DNA of 64,000 nucleotides from Pseudophaeobacter arcticus DSM 23566 (GTDB lineage: Bacteria; Pseudomonadota; Alphaproteobacteria; Rhodobacterales; Rhodobacteraceae), in assembly GCF_000473205.1 (NCBI RefSeq), contig NZ_AXBF01000004.1, positions 1-64,000 of the forward strand, written 5' to 3'. The translations under genes were made by a program, and so were the position numbers. The notes beneath the pieces are model-generated. The model ran no database searches. It was given only the letters and a program-made list of their open reading frames with translations, and was not told the origin of the DNA. Shown one piece after another: positions 63,701 to 64,000 of the stretch; within the stretch, counting starts at the first letter, position 1, and every line of letters starts with the position of its first letter.

Positions 63701-64000
63701 CATTTTGGCCGGATGCCAAAAGCGCCGTATCGTCCGGCGTGCTCTGCGCGCCGCTGAATGATCGCGATACCCTGGTGACGCTGATCCAATCCCTGCCAGC
63801 AGAACCGGATCTGCCGCTGCATTTTCTGCATCTTGATCTGCTCAGGGATTTTACCGGTTTTGAAACCACCCAGCGCCATGGCTATCACGCCCTCGTCGCA
63901 TTGGTGCAGGCCATCGCCGCGACCCGCCAGGAGCAGGCCCGGATTACCCTGGTCGGGACGGGGCTGGCGGACCCCGGTCAGGATGATCGTTTGCAGCCGG
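60769..64000 (+). CDS. Type I polyketide synthase module (KS-AT-..., cut by window end)
   Basis: At least 1077 aa, continuing past the edge. The ketosynthase (about 10-430) has the active-site cysteine C183 in GTACSTGLVAVH (the common form is DTACSSSL), with histidines in EAHAAGTSVGDP and KSNIGHVDAASG. The acyltransferase (about 510-900) starts at FMFPGLGDHYPAMG and has the nucleophile S652 in GYSIGEFVAA and AYHSAMM. Post-AT linker LPSYPFARQRHW is followed by what looks like the structural half of a ketoreductase domain. The start overlaps the NRPS stop (ATGA). A cis-AT is present; its extender unit is not readable with confidence, and aminomalonyl-ACP made by the neighbouring operon is a candidate. 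Confidence 0.9.
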   Translation, partial: MSAIDFDDSAIAVVGMACRLPGAPDIDAFWELLAEGRDVISRFTPEELLAAGIPAEEFQAEGYVAAKGLLQDADCFDADFFGLAPSDAALMDPQQRVFIECAHGALEHAGYGAVGVAGAAQVGVFGGSILSMYLLSHLWPNKPLLDQSGVFSVAVGNDPTFLATRTSYFLNLSGPSMSLGTACSTGLVAVHQACQSLLALECDMALAGGVSIHLPLVGGYRYTPGSILSPDGACRPFDAAAAGTVSSDGCGVVTLKRLEDAQADGDTIHAVIRGSAVNNDGHDKIGFTAPSLTPQARVIAEAQELAGTAPDSITLIEAHAAGTSVGDPVELAALKEVFSQSSQACAIGSVKSNIGHVDAASGIAGLIKAVLALRHGAIPPSVHFSSLNPALGLEDSCFYVPQQLQHHDPNRGPMRAGVSSFGIGGTNCHVVLQAPAAVADQPVADQDRPAHLLQLSARSAAALTQMAQQLADALEHPGAPDLADVAHTLRCGRAPREQRLSLVASSLAEATGKLRQPLPAQSATPRRLAFMFPGLGDHYPAMGWELYCQEPFFRAQIDLCATELAKHRSGDIRDQLFAGKDWTQACPESVSTGVPAAKLDMRAMLGRGGKDTPPDPLEDPVNGQAAIFVTEYALAQLLQSWGLQPSAMTGYSIGEFVAACLAGVFTLPDALRIVAARAALIRDRAAAGGMLAVPMGEDELLGILPATLSLAAANGPRLSVVSGPDPALSDFATGLRGQGHSCQSLAAGFAYHSAMMAEIVPALSAVIRSVALAPPAIPCVSCVTGDWLSVQEATDPEYWAGHLCQTVRFRDAVTTLLSQDGMALAELGPGQSLCSHAIAAAPATGHNASVAPMMRWSYARQPEYQTLLQGIGALWCAGVEVDPARLMADRSARRVPLPSYPFARQRHWIAPPAATIAPERAARKPVADWALVPLWKPAPLALGAAPPARAHYVVLMDGSEAATALLQALRDKGAKATAFWPDAKSAVSSGVLCAPLNDRDTLVTLIQSLPAEPDLPLHFLHLDLLRDFTGFETTQRHGYHALVALVQAIAATRQEQARITLVGTGLADPGQDDRLQP

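Overview
The window reads as one arm of an extrachromosomal replicon (plasmid or chromid) of a marine alphaproteobacterium of the Roseobacter group (Rhodobacteraceae). The evidence is the GC-rich coding style, a Rep_3/RepB-type initiator next to an iteron origin and parAB, two TRAP transporters, a plasmid-borne Na+-NQR operon and an aromatic-acid island. This assignment rests on gene content and family recognition only, with no database search.

Layout: (1) 1-4.3 kb is the replication/partition module: a leftward rep gene, an origin with 22-bp iterons, rightward parA and parB, and three identical 17-bp palindromes that are candidate parS sites (two lie inside rep and parB). (2) 4.3-11.5 kb is envelope functions: UDP-glucuronate 4-epimerase, two MltB-type lytic transglycosylases, and a DUF4173 membrane protein/response regulator/histidine kinase operon. 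(3) 11.5-20.7 kb holds two TRAP transport operons around an acyl-CoA synthetase, with an IclR regulator. Three similar inverted repeats suggest that the IclR protein controls the right-hand set, and both TRAP operons carry a strong hairpin between the binding-protein gene and the permease genes. (4) 20.8-29.1 kb has a CBS protein and the complete Na+-translocating NADH:quinone reductase nqrABCDEF, with its maturation genes apbE and nqrM divergent to it. (5) 29.1-36.6 kb is an aromatic catabolic island: a MarR/3-hydroxybenzoate 4-monooxygenase pair (mobR/mobA-like) followed by SDR, crotonase, MarR, feruloyl/coumaroyl-CoA ligase and amidohydrolase genes. This matches the CoA-dependent, beta-oxidative CouN/M/R/L/O logic for hydroxycinnamate side chains.

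(6) 36.7-64 kb is a hybrid NRPS-PKS cluster that runs off the right edge. SbnB/SbnA make L-2,3-diaminopropionate. A Sfp-type transferase arms the carrier domains. A tightly coupled leftward operon encodes a threonine-synthase-like enzyme, an asparagine synthetase, a P-loop kinase, a 3-hydroxyacyl-CoA dehydrogenase, an acyl carrier protein, an acyl-CoA dehydrogenase and a class II aminoacyl-tRNA-synthetase-like amino acid:[carrier protein] ligase. The last four resemble the aminomalonyl-ACP route of zwittermicin biosynthesis, but with the usual NRPS adenylation protein replaced by a tRNA-synthetase paralogue. After an IS630-type insertion, the rightward assembly line starts with a FAAL-acyl-CoA dehydrogenase-ACP loading protein, then C-A-PCP, then C-A-PCP with a PRMT-like methyltransferase domain inserted in the A domain, then a KS-AT PKS module truncated by the window. 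The inferred product is a fatty-acylated peptide-polyketide containing diaminopropionate, an aromatic residue and possibly an aminomalonate-derived amino-polyketide unit.

The most unusual items are the tRNA-synthetase-like extender-unit operon, the PRMT-like insertion in the second NRPS, and the evenly spaced parS-like triad.
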